In this document: in pieces, positions 48,925 through 58,558 of the stretch
How positions within the stretch are numbered: position 1 is the first letter of the stretch
Layout of the letters: each line of letters opens with the position of its first letter
Assembly: GCF_000935125.1 (NCBI RefSeq)
Contig: NZ_JRKI01000010.1
Span: 248,001 to 312,000 of the forward strand
Source of the DNA: Streptomyces natalensis ATCC 27448
Lineage (GTDB): Bacteria; Actinomycetota; Actinomycetes; Streptomycetales; Streptomycetaceae
Direction of reading: 5' to 3'
Length of the DNA stretch: 64,000 nucleotides
Notes under the pieces: model-generated
What the model saw: only the letters and a program-made list of their open reading frames with translations
Told to the model about the DNA's origin: nothing
The model's database searches: none
Position numbers and translations under genes: made by a program

Positions 48925-50679
48925 ATGGCAGCCACATTCGGGCGGCGGCTCCGCAGGGGGGCGGCGTCATCGGCCGTGGCGGCGCTGGTACTGGCCGCGC
49001 TGACCACCTCTCAGGCGCCGGCCGCCACCAAGAACGCGGCCGCGAGCGCACCGGAGCCCGCCCCGCCGGCCGGCATCCCCATCGACGGCGGCTCCGGCTA
49101 CTTCACCGATCTGCCGCCCCACAAGCGCCCCGCCCCGCACGTCCGTTCGCACCACCACCGCGGCCACGGCAGGTTCCGCATCGCCATGGGCCCCGCCGAG
49201 GCGGGCATCCCCGCCACCGTCCTCGCCGCGTACAAGAACGCCGCGGCCCACCTGGAGGCCGACGCCCCGGGCTGCCGGCTGCCGTGGCAACTGCTCGCCG
49301 GCATCGGCAAGGTCGAATCCGGCCAGGCGCGCGGCGGTGCGGTCGATGCCGCCGGCACCACCCTCAGCCGGATCCTCGGCCCCCGCCTCAACGGGCACGG
49401 CTTCGCCCGTATCCGCGACACCGACGGCGGCCTCCTGGACGGCGACACCACCCTCGACCGCGCCGTGGGCCCGATGCAGTTCATCCCGTCCACCTGGTCC
49501 AACGGCGGACCCGACGGCGCCGGTTGGGGTGCCGACGGCAACGGCGACGGCAAGAAGGACCCGCACAACATCTTCGACGCGGCGCTCGCCGCCGGCCGCT
49601 ATCTGTGCGCCGGGGGCCGCGATCTGTCCGTGGCGCACGACCTCCACCGGGCGGTCCTCGGCTACAACGATTCCTCGGTGTATCTGCGCACGGTGCTGTC
49701 CTGGTACGCGTTCTACCGCACCGGGGCGTACGAGGTGCCGGACGGCAAGGGCGTGCTCCCGGTGCACCGCGGCGGCCCCGACGGGCGCAGCCACCGCAAA
49801 CACCACGGTGGAGACGGCCACCCCGCCAAGGGCCACACCGCGCACCCCCACGCCCTGCCCCGGCCGCAGGCGCCCAAGGCGCCCGACCGCCCCGGCGGCT
49901 CCCACCGGCAGACCCCGCCCCCGGCACCCAAGCCCGGCGAGCCCGCCCGGCTCACCGTGCTCGACCCGGTCGGCGACAAGGCCCTGACGGCCACCGCGGA
50001 CAGCGCCTTCGCGACCGCGCCGACGGTCCGCGCCAAGGACTCCGCCGGCCGGCCGCTCGCCGGCATCCCTGTGCGCTTCACCCTCACCGGCACCACCGGC
50101 ATCCGGTTCACCGACCACGCCACCACCGTCACCGTCACCACCGGCGAGGACGGCCTGGCCACCGCGCCCACGCTGCACGCGGGTGCCAAGGCCGGGGCGT
50201 CCACCCTCTGGGCGACGGCCGACGGCCGCACCGTGCCCGCCGTCGACTTCGCCCTGACCGTCAAGGCGGCACCCGCGCCCCGGGCCGACGGCCTCGTCCG
50301 CACCTCCGACGCGAAGGTGACGACGACCGCGGGCCGGGCGTTCGCGGACGGCGCGGCCGAGGTGCGGGCGACCTACCGGGGCAAGGCCGCGGCGGGCGTG
50401 CCCGTCACCGCCACCATGGTCACCGACGACCCCGGCCACCCCGGCCACCCCGTGGAGAACGACCGGGGCCCCTACTTCACGGACCCCGACGCCACCGGCG
50501 CCGACAAGGACCGCCCGGTGCGCACCCTCACCAAGCTCACCACCGACGCCCACGGGCTGCTCCGGCTCCCGAAAATCGCCACGGACACCCGCACCGGAAC
50601 CTTCCTCCTGCGGCTGACCACCGCCGACGGCGCCGTCCTCACCGTCGAGCTCCAGGTCACCGCCCCGGCCGGCTCCTGA
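48925..50679 (+). CDS. Secreted lytic transglycosylase with Ig-like domains
   Basis: A 584-residue exported protein. After an Ala-rich signal peptide (FGRRLRRGAASSAVAALVLAAL), a MltB-like transglycosylase domain (about 90-270) shows WQLLAGIGKVESGQARGG with the catalytic Glu (~131), VGPMQFIPSTW and the metal/ion loop GADGNGDGKKDPHNIFDAALAAGRYLC. A His/Pro-rich linker (about 285-345) leads to two bacterial Ig-like (Big_1 type) repeats, starting LTVLDPVGDKALTA and VRTSDAKVTTTAGRAF, which probably anchor it at the cell surface. It cleaves peptidoglycan glycan strands, giving anhydro-MurNAc ends. Confidence 0.9.
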   Translation: MAATFGRRLRRGAASSAVAALVLAALTTSQAPAATKNAAASAPEPAPPAGIPIDGGSGYFTDLPPHKRPAPHVRSHHHRGHGRFRIAMGPAEAGIPATVLAAYKNAAAHLEADAPGCRLPWQLLAGIGKVESGQARGGAVDAAGTTLSRILGPRLNGHGFARIRDTDGGLLDGDTTLDRAVGPMQFIPSTWSNGGPDGAGWGADGNGDGKKDPHNIFDAALAAGRYLCAGGRDLSVAHDLHRAVLGYNDSSVYLRTVLSWYAFYRTGAYEVPDGKGVLPVHRGGPDGRSHRKHHGGDGHPAKGHTAHPHALPRPQAPKAPDRPGGSHRQTPPPAPKPGEPARLTVLDPVGDKALTATADSAFATAPTVRAKDSAGRPLAGIPVRFTLTGTTGIRFTDHATTVTVTTGEDGLATAPTLHAGAKAGASTLWATADGRTVPAVDFALTVKAAPAPRADGLVRTSDAKVTTTAGRAFADGAAEVRATYRGKAAAGVPVTATMVTDDPGHPGHPVENDRGPYFTDPDATGADKDRPVRTLTKLTTDAHGLLRLPKIATDTRTGTFLLRLTTADGAVLTVELQVTAPAGS

Positions 50680-50694
50680 GCGCGCCGCCCGGCC

Positions 50695-50740
50695 CGGCGC
50701 CGCCGCCCCGCCCTCCGTCCGGGCCGGGACGGCGGCGCCG
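50695..50740 (+). terminator. Hairpin terminator after transglycosylase
   Basis: CGGCGCCGCCG (50695-50705) pairs with CGGCGGCGCCG (50730-50740) across a 24-base loop. Confidence 0.7.
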
Positions 50741-50829
50741 CCTCTTCTGGGCGCCACGTGTTCTCATCTCGCCCGCCCGTTGCTACGGTGCCCCGACCTG
50801 ACGCTGTATCAGCTCACGGGAGGCCGACC

Positions 50830-50964
50830 ATGCGCGTCCTGACAGCCACCGCGCTCGGACTGGCCGCCGCGTTCGCCCTCGTCCTGACCATGACGGCGAT
50901 CGGCGCGCCCACCGGCACCACCTCGCCCAAACCGCTGCTGACCACCGTCCCCAAGCACCCCTGA
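50830..50964 (+). CDS. SPW_0924 family small peptide
   Basis: A 44-residue peptide with a single hydrophobic segment (LTATALGLAAAFALVLTMTAIG) and the conserved ending TSPKPLLTTVPKHP, which I recognise as the Streptomyces SPW_0924 family. GGGAGG lies 7 bases before the ATG. It is 18 bp upstream of the DUF3068 gene and probably co-transcribed. Likely membrane-attached or secreted; function unknown. Confidence 0.88.
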   Translation: MRVLTATALGLAAAFALVLTMTAIGAPTGTTSPKPLLTTVPKHP

Positions 50965-50982
50965 GGGAGGGACGCCACCGCC

Positions 50983-51969
50983 ATGCGCCGCACGGCCAGC
51001 CTGGTTCTGCTCGCCTTCGCCGTCTTCTTCACCGCCCTGTCGCCCCTGATGCGGTTCTACGCCTTCCCCCGGCTCGCCAAGATCCCGGCCGGCCAGTACC
51101 AGGACATGGTCCTGGAGGCGCGGCCCGCCACCCTCGTCGACTACGGCACCATGAAGGCCAAGAAGGTCCCCGAGGTCACCATCGTGCAGACCCTCAAGGG
51201 CGATGTCGCCGCCTCGGACCGCATCGAGAAGACCGCGGGCCGCGACGTCGTCGTCTGGGACGCGCTGTCCTACGTGGCCGGACCCGACGGCAAGATGGTC
51301 TCCCAGATCCCCGAGCGCTATATCTTCGACGCCCACTCCCAGGAGCCCGTGCACGCCACCGGGGAAATGGTCGACGGCGACCCCGTGCACCGCGCGGGCA
51401 TCGAGTTCAAGTGGCCCTTCCTCGCCGAGAAGCGCGACTACGTCTACTTCGACGCCCAGACCCGCACCTCCGCCCCCATCCACTACAAGGGCACCCGCAC
51501 TTTCCACGGCCTCCAGGTCTACTACTTCGAGCAGACCATCCCCTGGACCAGGGTCCCGCTCCCCAAGAAGATGCCGGTCAAGGGCATCACCCCGCAGGCC
51601 GTCGAGAAAATGGGCACCACCCGCTGGTACACCACCAAGCGGATGCTCTGGGTCGAACCGGTCACCGGCGCGCCCGTCAACGGCCAGGAGATCCACAAGG
51701 AGGAGCTGCGCGGCGGGGACCTGCTGCCCGGCGGCGGCAAGGTCACCGCCTTCGCCGGCCATGTGAAGATGCGCGACGACTACGTCGCCTCCACCGTCGC
51801 CCTGGTCAAGAGCCGGCGCACCCTCGTCCTGCTGCTCACCAGCTACCTGCCCTGGGGCTTCCTGGCCCTCGGCGCCGCCCTGCTCGCGCTCAGCCTGCAC
51901 CTTGAGGCCCGCAGCCGCCGCCCCGCCGGCCCCGGCCCGGCCCCGCAGCCGCCCCTCAGCCCCGCCTGA
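50983..51969 (+). CDS. DUF3068 domain membrane protein
   Basis: A 328-residue protein with an N-terminal transmembrane helix (SLVLLAFAVFFTALSPL), a large extracytoplasmic domain (YVYFDAQTRTSAPIHYKGTRTFHGL) and a C-terminal helix (LVLLLTSYLPWGFLALGAALLAL). This layout is DUF3068, an actinobacterial family related to porin-like PorA regulators of the envelope. A GGAGGGA lies just before the ATG. Its 3' end overlaps the end of the convergent hrpB by 14 bp. Confidence 0.9.
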   Translation: MRRTASLVLLAFAVFFTALSPLMRFYAFPRLAKIPAGQYQDMVLEARPATLVDYGTMKAKKVPEVTIVQTLKGDVAASDRIEKTAGRDVVVWDALSYVAGPDGKMVSQIPERYIFDAHSQEPVHATGEMVDGDPVHRAGIEFKWPFLAEKRDYVYFDAQTRTSAPIHYKGTRTFHGLQVYYFEQTIPWTRVPLPKKMPVKGITPQAVEKMGTTRWYTTKRMLWVEPVTGAPVNGQEIHKEELRGGDLLPGGGKVTAFAGHVKMRDDYVASTVALVKSRRTLVLLLTSYLPWGFLALGAALLALSLHLEARSRRPAGPGPAPQPPLSPA

Positions 51970-54490
51970 GCCGCGCCGAGGTGTGCCGCGTCGGCTCGGC
52001 AGCCGACGGGTCCTGCGGCCACGGGTGCTTGGGGTAGCGGCCGCGCAGCTCCGCCCGTACGGCGCGGTAGCCCTCCCGCCAGAAGGACGCGAGATCGGCG
52101 GTGACGGCCGCCGGGCGCCCCGCCGGGGACAGCAGATGGACCAGTACGGGCACCCGGCCGCCGGCCACCCGCGGCGAGGACTGCCAGCCGAACAGCTCCT
52201 GCAACTTGACCGCCAGCACCGGCTGTTCGCCGCCGTAGTCGATCCGTATCCGCGAACCGCTCGGCACCTCGATACGCTCCGGCGCCAGCTCCTCGAACCG
52301 CGCCGCCTCGCCCGACGCCCACGGCAGCAGCCGGGCCAGCGCCTGCCCCGCATCGACACGTTCCAGATCGGCCCGCCGCCGCGCCCGGTCCAGCTCCACC
52401 CCCAGCCACTCCTCGACCCGCTCCAGCAGCGCCGCATCCGACACATCCGGCCACGGCGCGCCCACCTCCCGGTGCAAAAACGCCATCCGCTGCCGCACCG
52501 CCTGCGCGCCCGCCGACCAGCGCAGCAGACCGAGCCCCTCGCGGCGCAGCCCCTCGGCCACCGCCCCGCGCAGCAGTACGGGATCGGGCGCGCCCAGCGG
52601 CCTGGAGGACAGCTCGATCGCCCCCAGCCGGGTCACGCTGCGGGCCACCACGTCCCCGTCCGACCAGTGCACCTCCTCACCCGAGGAATACAGTGCACCC
52701 GCCGCGGTACGCGCCGTCGCCTCGTCGATCACCGCCGCCAGCCGCACCCGGGCGGACGCCGCGGCCACCGGGCGGTCGGCCACCGCAACGGCGAGCCAGG
52801 ACGCCTCCCGCAGCGGCGAGCCCTCACCGCCGAGCTCGGCCCCCGTCCCGGACGCCATCAGAAAACCGCCGCCGCCCCTGGCGCGCGCCACCCGCTCCGG
52901 GAACGCCAGCGCGGCGATCAGCCCCGCATCGGCATCCGCCCCGGCCCCGGCCTGCTTGCCGCCGTCCGCCTCCCCGGCCACCGCCTCCAGCCGCCGCGCC
53001 TCCTGCCGCCACCGGGCCGCATACGCATCGCCGCCCCGCCGCGCCGTGCGCCACGCCGCCGCCAGATCGTCCCCGTAGGCCCGCGGCGGCTCCTCGCTCA
53101 GGAGCGCCACCACCTCCGCGGCCCGCCGCACCCCGATCTCCCGCGCCCCGTCCAGCAGCGCCCGGCCCAGCCGCGGATGCAGTCCCAGCCGGGCCATCCG
53201 TACGCCGCGGCGGGTCGCCCGGCCGTCCGCGTCCACCGCGCCGACCGCCGTCAGCACCTCCCGCGCCGCCGCCAGCGCACCGGCCGGCGGCGCATCCAGC
53301 AGCGCCAGCCCGGCCGCCTGCGGATCGCCCCAGCACGCCGCCTGCAACGCGAACGCCGTCAGATCGGCCACCTTGATCTCCGGATCCGGGAACCGCGGCA
53401 GCCGCCCGTCCTCCGCCTCCGGCCAGCACCGATAGGCCACACCCGGCGCCTCGCGCCCGGCCCGCCCCGCCCGCTGCCGCGCCGCCGCCTGCGAGGCCCG
53501 TACGGTCGCCAGCGCGCTGAGCCCCCGCGCATGATCCATCCGCGGCACCCGCGCCAGGCCGCTGTCCACCACGACCCGCACCCCCGGCACGGTCAGACTC
53601 GACTCGGCCACCGAGGTCGCCAGCACGACCCGCCGTGCACCTGTCCCCTCGCTCCCCGCCAGCACCGCGTCCTGCACCTCGGCCGGCGCCCGGCCGTGCA
53701 CCTGGAGCACCTCGGCGTCCACCCCGGCCAACTGCCCGGCAACGCGCCCGATCTCCCCGACCCCCGGCAGAAAACACAGCACATCGCCGCTCTGCTCACG
53801 CAGCGCCCGCCGCACCACCGCGGCCACATGCGCCAGCTGGGCCGGATCCACCCGCATACCGTGCGGTGGCCGCACGGGCCGCTCCGGCGGCGCCCACACC
53901 GTCTCCACCGGGTGCGAGACGCCCGCCGCCTCGACCACCGGGGCCGCGCCCCCGGAGCCGCCCAGCAACCGGGCCCACCCCTCGGCATCCGTCGTCGCCG
54001 ACGCCGCCACCAGCCGCAGTTCCGGCCGCAGCGTCTCGCGTACGTCCAGAAGGAAGGCCGCACACGTATCGGCGTCCAGATGGCGCTCATGGCACTCGTC
54101 GAGCACCACCACCGCCACCCCGGCCAGCTCCGGATCCCGCTGCAACCGCTGGAGCAGCACCCCGGTGGTCACCACCTCCACGGCCGTACGCGGACCCACC
54201 CGGCGCTCCCCGCGCACCGTGAACCCGACCGTTTCACCGACCCGCTCACCCAGCAGCCAGGCCATCCGCCGCGCCGCCGCCCGCGCCGCGATCCGCCGCG
54301 GCTCGGCGACCAGCACTCGCCGAGCCGGCCCCGTACCCGTCAGTCCCGCCAGATCCAGCGGCACCAGCGTCGTCTTGCCCGTCCCCGGCGGCGCACACAG
54401 CACGGCCGTACCGGCTCCGTCGAGCGCTTCCCGCAGTGCGGGCAGCGCCGTCCGCACCGGCAGCCGCGCGAGCGCATCGCTTCGGATCAC
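51956..54490 (-). CDS. hrpB: ATP-dependent helicase HrpB
   Basis: An 844-residue DEAH/RHA-type helicase. Walker A CAPPGTGKTTLV (about 32-43), VVVLDECHERHLD (motif II), SATTDAEGW (III) and RQRAGRAGR (VI) are intact, followed by the HA2-like and HrpB C-terminal domains (FEELAPERIEVPSGSRIRIDY). GTG at 54490 overlaps the stop of the methyltransferase as GTGA; an upstream start would only extend into that gene. The cellular role of HrpB is little known; RNA helicase activity is inferred. Confidence 0.95.
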   Translation of the reverse strand: MIRSDALARLPVRTALPALREALDGAGTAVLCAPPGTGKTTLVPLDLAGLTGTGPARRVLVAEPRRIAARAAARRMAWLLGERVGETVGFTVRGERRVGPRTAVEVVTTGVLLQRLQRDPELAGVAVVVLDECHERHLDADTCAAFLLDVRETLRPELRLVAASATTDAEGWARLLGGSGGAAPVVEAAGVSHPVETVWAPPERPVRPPHGMRVDPAQLAHVAAVVRRALREQSGDVLCFLPGVGEIGRVAGQLAGVDAEVLQVHGRAPAEVQDAVLAGSEGTGARRVVLATSVAESSLTVPGVRVVVDSGLARVPRMDHARGLSALATVRASQAAARQRAGRAGREAPGVAYRCWPEAEDGRLPRFPDPEIKVADLTAFALQAACWGDPQAAGLALLDAPPAGALAAAREVLTAVGAVDADGRATRRGVRMARLGLHPRLGRALLDGAREIGVRRAAEVVALLSEEPPRAYGDDLAAAWRTARRGGDAYAARWRQEARRLEAVAGEADGGKQAGAGADADAGLIAALAFPERVARARGGGGFLMASGTGAELGGEGSPLREASWLAVAVADRPVAAASARVRLAAVIDEATARTAAGALYSSGEEVHWSDGDVVARSVTRLGAIELSSRPLGAPDPVLLRGAVAEGLRREGLGLLRWSAGAQAVRQRMAFLHREVGAPWPDVSDAALLERVEEWLGVELDRARRRADLERVDAGQALARLLPWASGEAARFEELAPERIEVPSGSRIRIDYGGEQPVLAVKLQELFGWQSSPRVAGGRVPVLVHLLSPAGRPAAVTADLASFWREGYRAVRAELRGRYPKHPWPQDPSAAEPTRHTSARLRRG

Positions 54491-55302
54491 GGGGCCTCGC
54501 ACACGAAGATCGCCGTCCCCGGAATCAGATTCCCCCGCAGCGGCGACCACCCGCCCCATTCCTGGGCGTTCCATTCCGGCCACTCCGGCTCGACCAGATC
54601 CACCAGCCGGAACCCGCCGGCCACCACGTCCCGCACCCGGTCGCCCACCGTCCGGTGGTGCTCGACATACACCGCCCGGCCGCTCTCGTCCTGCTCCACA
54701 TACGGCGTGCGGTCGAAATACGAGGCCGCCACCGACAACCCCTCCGGCCCCGGCTCATCGGGGAACGCCCACCGGACGGGATGCGTCACCGAGAACACGA
54801 ACCGGCCACCGGGCCGCAGCACCCTGCGCACCTCGCGCAGCACACGCACCGGTTCGGCGACGAAGGGAATCGCGCCGTAGGCGGAACACGCCAGATCGAA
54901 CGCGCCGTCGCGGAACGGCAGCGCCCCGGCGTCCGCCTCCACCAGACCCGGTTCGCCCGCCGCCCCCTCACCGATCCGCAGCGCATGCTGCAACTGCCGG
55001 TGGGAGAGATCGAGCGCCACCGGGCGGGCACCCTGCGCCGCCAGCCAGCGCGAGCACTGCGCCGCCCCGGCCCCGATCTCCAGGACCCGCTTGCCCTTCA
55101 GCTCCGCCGCCGGGCCCAGCAGCCCGGCCTCCGCCTCGTCCAGCCCCTCGGGCCCCCACACGAAGCGGTCGTCCCCCAGGAACGCACCGTGCTCGCTCTG
55201 GTACTCATCGGCGTGACGGTCCCACCAGCCACGGCTCGCCCGGCTGCTCTCGGCGTCCGAGGCATCACGCCGGGTCGCCTCCGGCTCGTACTCTTGGTTC
55301 AT
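54487..55302 (-). CDS. Class I SAM-dependent methyltransferase
   Basis: A 271-residue methyltransferase. The SAM-binding motif I VLEIGAGAAQCSRWLAAQG, motif II region ALDLSHRQLQHA, and FDLACSAYGAIPFV with LREVRRVLRPGGRFVFSVTHP are the standard Methyltransf_11 elements. It is translationally coupled to hrpB, hinting at an RNA or ribosome-related substrate, which the sequence alone cannot show. Confidence 0.92.
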   Translation of the reverse strand: MNQEYEPEATRRDASDAESSRASRGWWDRHADEYQSEHGAFLGDDRFVWGPEGLDEAEAGLLGPAAELKGKRVLEIGAGAAQCSRWLAAQGARPVALDLSHRQLQHALRIGEGAAGEPGLVEADAGALPFRDGAFDLACSAYGAIPFVAEPVRVLREVRRVLRPGGRFVFSVTHPVRWAFPDEPGPEGLSVAASYFDRTPYVEQDESGRAVYVEHHRTVGDRVRDVVAGGFRLVDLVEPEWPEWNAQEWGGWSPLRGNLIPGTAIFVCEAP

Positions 55303-55672
55303 CGCGCCCGTCGTCGTAGTCTTCGCACTGCTTGTGGCTAGGGACTGTGAGGCCGTTCGACCTCGCGGAACACCGTGTGTGCCGGATATGGGCGTTCCGC
55401 CCCCGGTGTGCGCGTTCGCGCATTGACCGTGTCCGGCTGCGCCCGTATGCTACAAGTTGCGCTGCGGGCCTGCGCGCCTCAGACGGAGCAGGCCGCGCTC
55501 GCATCTGTATGTACCTCTCGGTTTTGAGGCGTCTCGGGTGGATCCGAATGCTCTGGCATTCGGGCTTCCGCAGGGTCCGCTTCTGACACTGTCCGGCTTA
55601 TGCAGAAGCGATACGGGCTCTCGGCGTAGCAGTACCTACGACTTCAATGTCCGTACCGGAGCCCTTTCCCAC
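55303..55672. other. 370-bp region: rpsA promoter and leader
   Basis: It contains the rpsA promoter (55423-55451) and a leader of over 200 nt with two hairpins, GAATGC/GCATTC (55546-55561) and GCTTCTG/CAGAAGC (55579-55609). It also holds the divergent methyltransferase promoter, which I could not place. Confidence 0.75.
55423..55451 (+). promoter_or_regulatory. Vegetative promoter of rpsA
   Basis: TTGACC (55423-55428), a 17-bp spacer and TATGCT (55446-55451) form a near-consensus housekeeping-sigma promoter. Start of transcription would be near 55458, giving a leader of about 215 nt. Confidence 0.85.
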
Positions 55673-57190
55673 ATGACGAGCAGCACCGAGACCACCGCCA
55701 CCACCCCGCAGGTTGCGGTCAACGACATCGGTAACGAGGAAGCCTTCCTCGCCGCGATCGACGAGACGATCAAGTACTTCAACGACGGCGACATCGTCGA
55801 CGGCGTCATCGTGAAGGTCGACCGGGACGAGGTCCTGCTCGACATCGGTTACAAGACCGAAGGCGTCATCCCGAGCCGCGAGCTCTCGATCAAGCACGAC
55901 GTCGACCCCAACGAGGTCGTCGCCGTTGGTGACGAGATCGAGGCCCTCGTCCTCCAGAAGGAGGACAAGGAAGGCCGCCTGATCCTCTCGAAGAAGCGCG
56001 CCCAGTACGAGCGGGCCTGGGGCACGATCGAGAAGATCAAGGAAGAGGACGGCATCGTCACCGGTACCGTCATCGAGGTCGTCAAGGGTGGTCTCATCCT
56101 CGACATCGGCCTCCGTGGCTTCCTGCCGGCCTCCCTGGTCGAGATGCGCCGCGTGCGCGACCTCCAGCCCTACGTGGGCAAGGAGCTCGAGGCCAAGATC
56201 ATCGAGCTGGACAAGAACCGCAACAACGTGGTCCTGTCCCGCCGCGCCTGGCTGGAGCAGACCCAGAGCGAGGTCCGCCAGACCTTCCTCACCACCCTCC
56301 AGAAGGGCCAGGTGCGCTCCGGCGTCGTCTCCTCCATCGTCAACTTCGGTGCCTTCGTGGACCTGGGCGGCGTCGACGGTCTCGTCCACGTCTCCGAGCT
56401 GTCCTGGAAGCACATCGACCACCCCTCCGAGGTCGTCGAGGTCGGCCAGGAGGTCACGGTCGAGGTCCTGGACGTCGACATGGACCGCGAGCGCGTGTCC
56501 CTGTCGCTCAAGGCGACCCAGGAAGACCCGTGGCAGCAGTTCGCCCGGACCCACCAGATCGGTCAGGTCGTCCCGGGTAAGGTCACCAAGCTCGTTCCCT
56601 TCGGTGCGTTCGTGCGCGTCGACGAGGGCATCGAGGGCCTGGTCCACATCTCCGAGCTGGCCGAGCGCCACGTGGAGATCCCGGAGCAGGTCGTCCAGGT
56701 CAACGACGAGATCTTCGTCAAGGTCATCGACATCGACCTCGAGCGCCGCCGCATCAGCCTCTCGCTGAAGCAGGCCAACGAGTCCTTCGGTGCCGACCCG
56801 TCGGCGGTCGAGTTCGACCCGACCCTGTACGGCATGGCCGCGTCCTACGACGACCAGGGCAACTACATCTACCCCGAGGGCTTCGACCCCGAGACCAACG
56901 ACTGGCTCGAGGGCTACGAGACCCAGCGCGAGGCGTGGGAGAACCAGTACGCCGAGGCGCAGCAGCGCTTCGAGCAGCACCAGGCCCAGGTCATCAAGTC
57001 CCGCGAGGCCGACGAGCAGGCGGCGGCCGAGGGCGCTGCGGCTCCGGCGGCGACCGGTGGCGGCCAGGCCGGTGGCGGCCAGGTCTCCGGCGGCTCGTAC
57101 TCCTCGGAGTCGGCGGACAACTCCGGCGCCCTGGCGTCGGACGAGGCCCTGGCCGCGCTCCGCGAGAAGCTGGCCGGCGGCCAGAGCTGA
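55673..57190 (+). CDS. rpsA: 30S ribosomal protein S1
   Basis: A 505-residue protein with four S1 RNA-binding repeats (at about 35-105, 120-190, 205-276 and 290-362; each with a GxVxxIxxFGAFVDLG-type core) and an acidic, Gln/Gly-rich C-terminal tail, the actinobacterial arrangement (six repeats in E. coli). The start MTSSTETTATTPQVAVNDIG fits the family; the Shine-Dalgarno is weak. It assists translation initiation on structured mRNA. Confidence 0.98.
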   Translation: MTSSTETTATTPQVAVNDIGNEEAFLAAIDETIKYFNDGDIVDGVIVKVDRDEVLLDIGYKTEGVIPSRELSIKHDVDPNEVVAVGDEIEALVLQKEDKEGRLILSKKRAQYERAWGTIEKIKEEDGIVTGTVIEVVKGGLILDIGLRGFLPASLVEMRRVRDLQPYVGKELEAKIIELDKNRNNVVLSRRAWLEQTQSEVRQTFLTTLQKGQVRSGVVSSIVNFGAFVDLGGVDGLVHVSELSWKHIDHPSEVVEVGQEVTVEVLDVDMDRERVSLSLKATQEDPWQQFARTHQIGQVVPGKVTKLVPFGAFVRVDEGIEGLVHISELAERHVEIPEQVVQVNDEIFVKVIDIDLERRRISLSLKQANESFGADPSAVEFDPTLYGMAASYDDQGNYIYPEGFDPETNDWLEGYETQREAWENQYAEAQQRFEQHQAQVIKSREADEQAAAEGAAAPAATGGGQAGGGQVSGGSYSSESADNSGALASDEALAALREKLAGGQS

Positions 57191-57237
57191 ACCGCTCGAC
57201 CGCCAGGCACTAGCCGACAGGCGAGGTAGCCGATAGG

Positions 57238-57274
57238 CGAAGGCCCGTTCCCCCTTTGGGGGAGCGGGCCTTCG
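57238..57274 (+). terminator. Strong terminator after rpsA
   Basis: A 17-bp stem, CGAAGGCCCGTTCCCCC (57238-57254) with GGGGGAGCGGGCCTTCG (57258-57274), one G-T pair and a TTT loop. Confidence 0.95.
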
Positions 57275-57509
57275 TCGTGTGTGTGGTGGCGTTCGGGGGC
57301 GATGGGGCGGCGGTGCGGGGAAGCCAACAGCGCTGCACCGTGGGGGAGTTGGGGTGTGCGGGGGCGTATGTGCCACGGGGTGGCGGCGGGCGGCTGACGC
57401 GGTCCGGGCCGGCCGTTTTGCGCCGTGTACGGGTACGAGGGCGCCGGTCCGGGAATGCGAGCCCGCGCCCGGACGTTCTTGCCCACGGACATGAGGAGGA
57501 GCGGTCACT
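57275..57509. other. Gap upstream of PAC2 gene
   Basis: A G/T-rich stretch after the rpsA terminator, part of a 319-bp gap between rpsA and the PAC2 gene. Apart from GAGGAG before the PAC2 gene I see no feature; the promoter was not recognised. Confidence 0.4.
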
Positions 57510-58463
57510 GTGTTGGATCCCCAGGGGTTGTACGAATGGGAGCCGAGCGGGCTCGCGGCGGTCGAGGCGATCGCGGCCACGGACTCCGCCGGAATGGTGC
57601 TGCTGTACCACTTCGACGGCTACATCGACGCCGGTGAGACCGGCGACCAGATCGTGGAACGGCTGCTGGAGGGTTTCTCCCACCGCGTGGTGGCCCGCTT
57701 CGACCACGACCGGCTGGTCGACTACCGCGCCCGGCGCCCGCTGATCACCTTCGAGCGCGACCACTGGACCGCCTTCGAGGACCCCGCCATCGTGCTGCGG
57801 CTCGTCGAGGACGCGACCGGAGCGCCCTTCCTGCTGCTGTCCGGCCCCGAGCCCGACGTGGAGTGGGAGCGCTTCGCGGCGTCCGTCCGCCAGATCGTCG
57901 AGCGGCTCGGCGTACGGCTGGCGGTCAACTTCCACGGCATCCCGATGGGCGTGCCGCACACCCGGCCCGTGGGCATCACCCCACACGGCAACCGCATCGA
58001 CCTGATGCCCGGCCACGGCAGCCTCTTCGACGAGGCGCAGGTCCCGGGCAGCGCGGAATCGCTGATCGAATTCCGGCTGGCCGAGGCCGGGCACGACGTA
58101 CTGGGCGTGGCGGCGCACGTACCGCACTACATCGCCCGCTCCGCCTACCCGGACGCCGCGCTCACGGCCCTGGAAGCCGTGACGGCGGCGACGGGCCTGG
58201 TGCTGCCGGGTGCCGCGCACGTGCTGCGTACGGAGGCGCTGCGCACCCAGGAGGAGATCGAGCGGCAGCTCTCGCAGGGCGATGAGGAGCTGACGACGCT
58301 GGTCAGCGGGCTGGAGCACCAGTACGACGCGGTGGCCGGGGCGGAGACCAGGGGCAATCTGGTCGCCGAGCCGGTGGATCTGCCGTCCGCCGACGAGATC
58401 GGCAGGGAATTCGAGCGCTTCCTGGCGGAGCGGGAGGCCGAGGGCGGCGGGGGCGGCCTCTGA
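57510..58463 (+). CDS. PAC2 family protein
   Basis: A 317-residue protein of the PAC2 (proteasome assembly chaperone 2-like) family common in actinobacteria. [64 protein letters not shown] and [30 protein letters not shown] are conserved blocks. GTG start at 57510 with AGGAGGA about 10 bases upstream. The C-terminal helix is charged and ends in a poly-Gly run. A role near the proteasome is inferred from the family name only; no proteasome gene is near. Confidence 0.9.
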   Translation: MLDPQGLYEWEPSGLAAVEAIAATDSAGMVLLYHFDGYIDAGETGDQIVERLLEGFSHRVVARFDHDRLVDYRARRPLITFERDHWTAFEDPAIVLRLVEDATGAPFLLLSGPEPDVEWERFAASVRQIVERLGVRLAVNFHGIPMGVPHTRPVGITPHGNRIDLMPGHGSLFDEAQVPGSAESLIEFRLAEAGHDVLGVAAHVPHYIARSAYPDAALTALEAVTAATGLVLPGAAHVLRTEALRTQEEIERQLSQGDEELTTLVSGLEHQYDAVAGAETRGNLVAEPVDLPSADEIGREFERFLAEREAEGGGGGL

Positions 58464-58544
58464 GAGGTGCCGTGCCCAGGGCGGGGCGTGGGTGCGGGTG
58501 TGGCGGCGGGTACGGGGGTTGGCCGGGCCGCTGCGGCGTGACCG

Positions 58545-58550
58545 TATAGC
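58545..58550 (+). promoter_or_regulatory. -10 box for leaderless coaE
   Basis: TATAGC ends 8 bases before the coaE ATG. There is no Shine-Dalgarno, so a leaderless transcript is likely. No good -35 box is visible. Confidence 0.4.
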
Positions 58551-58558
58551 GTGGGCGC

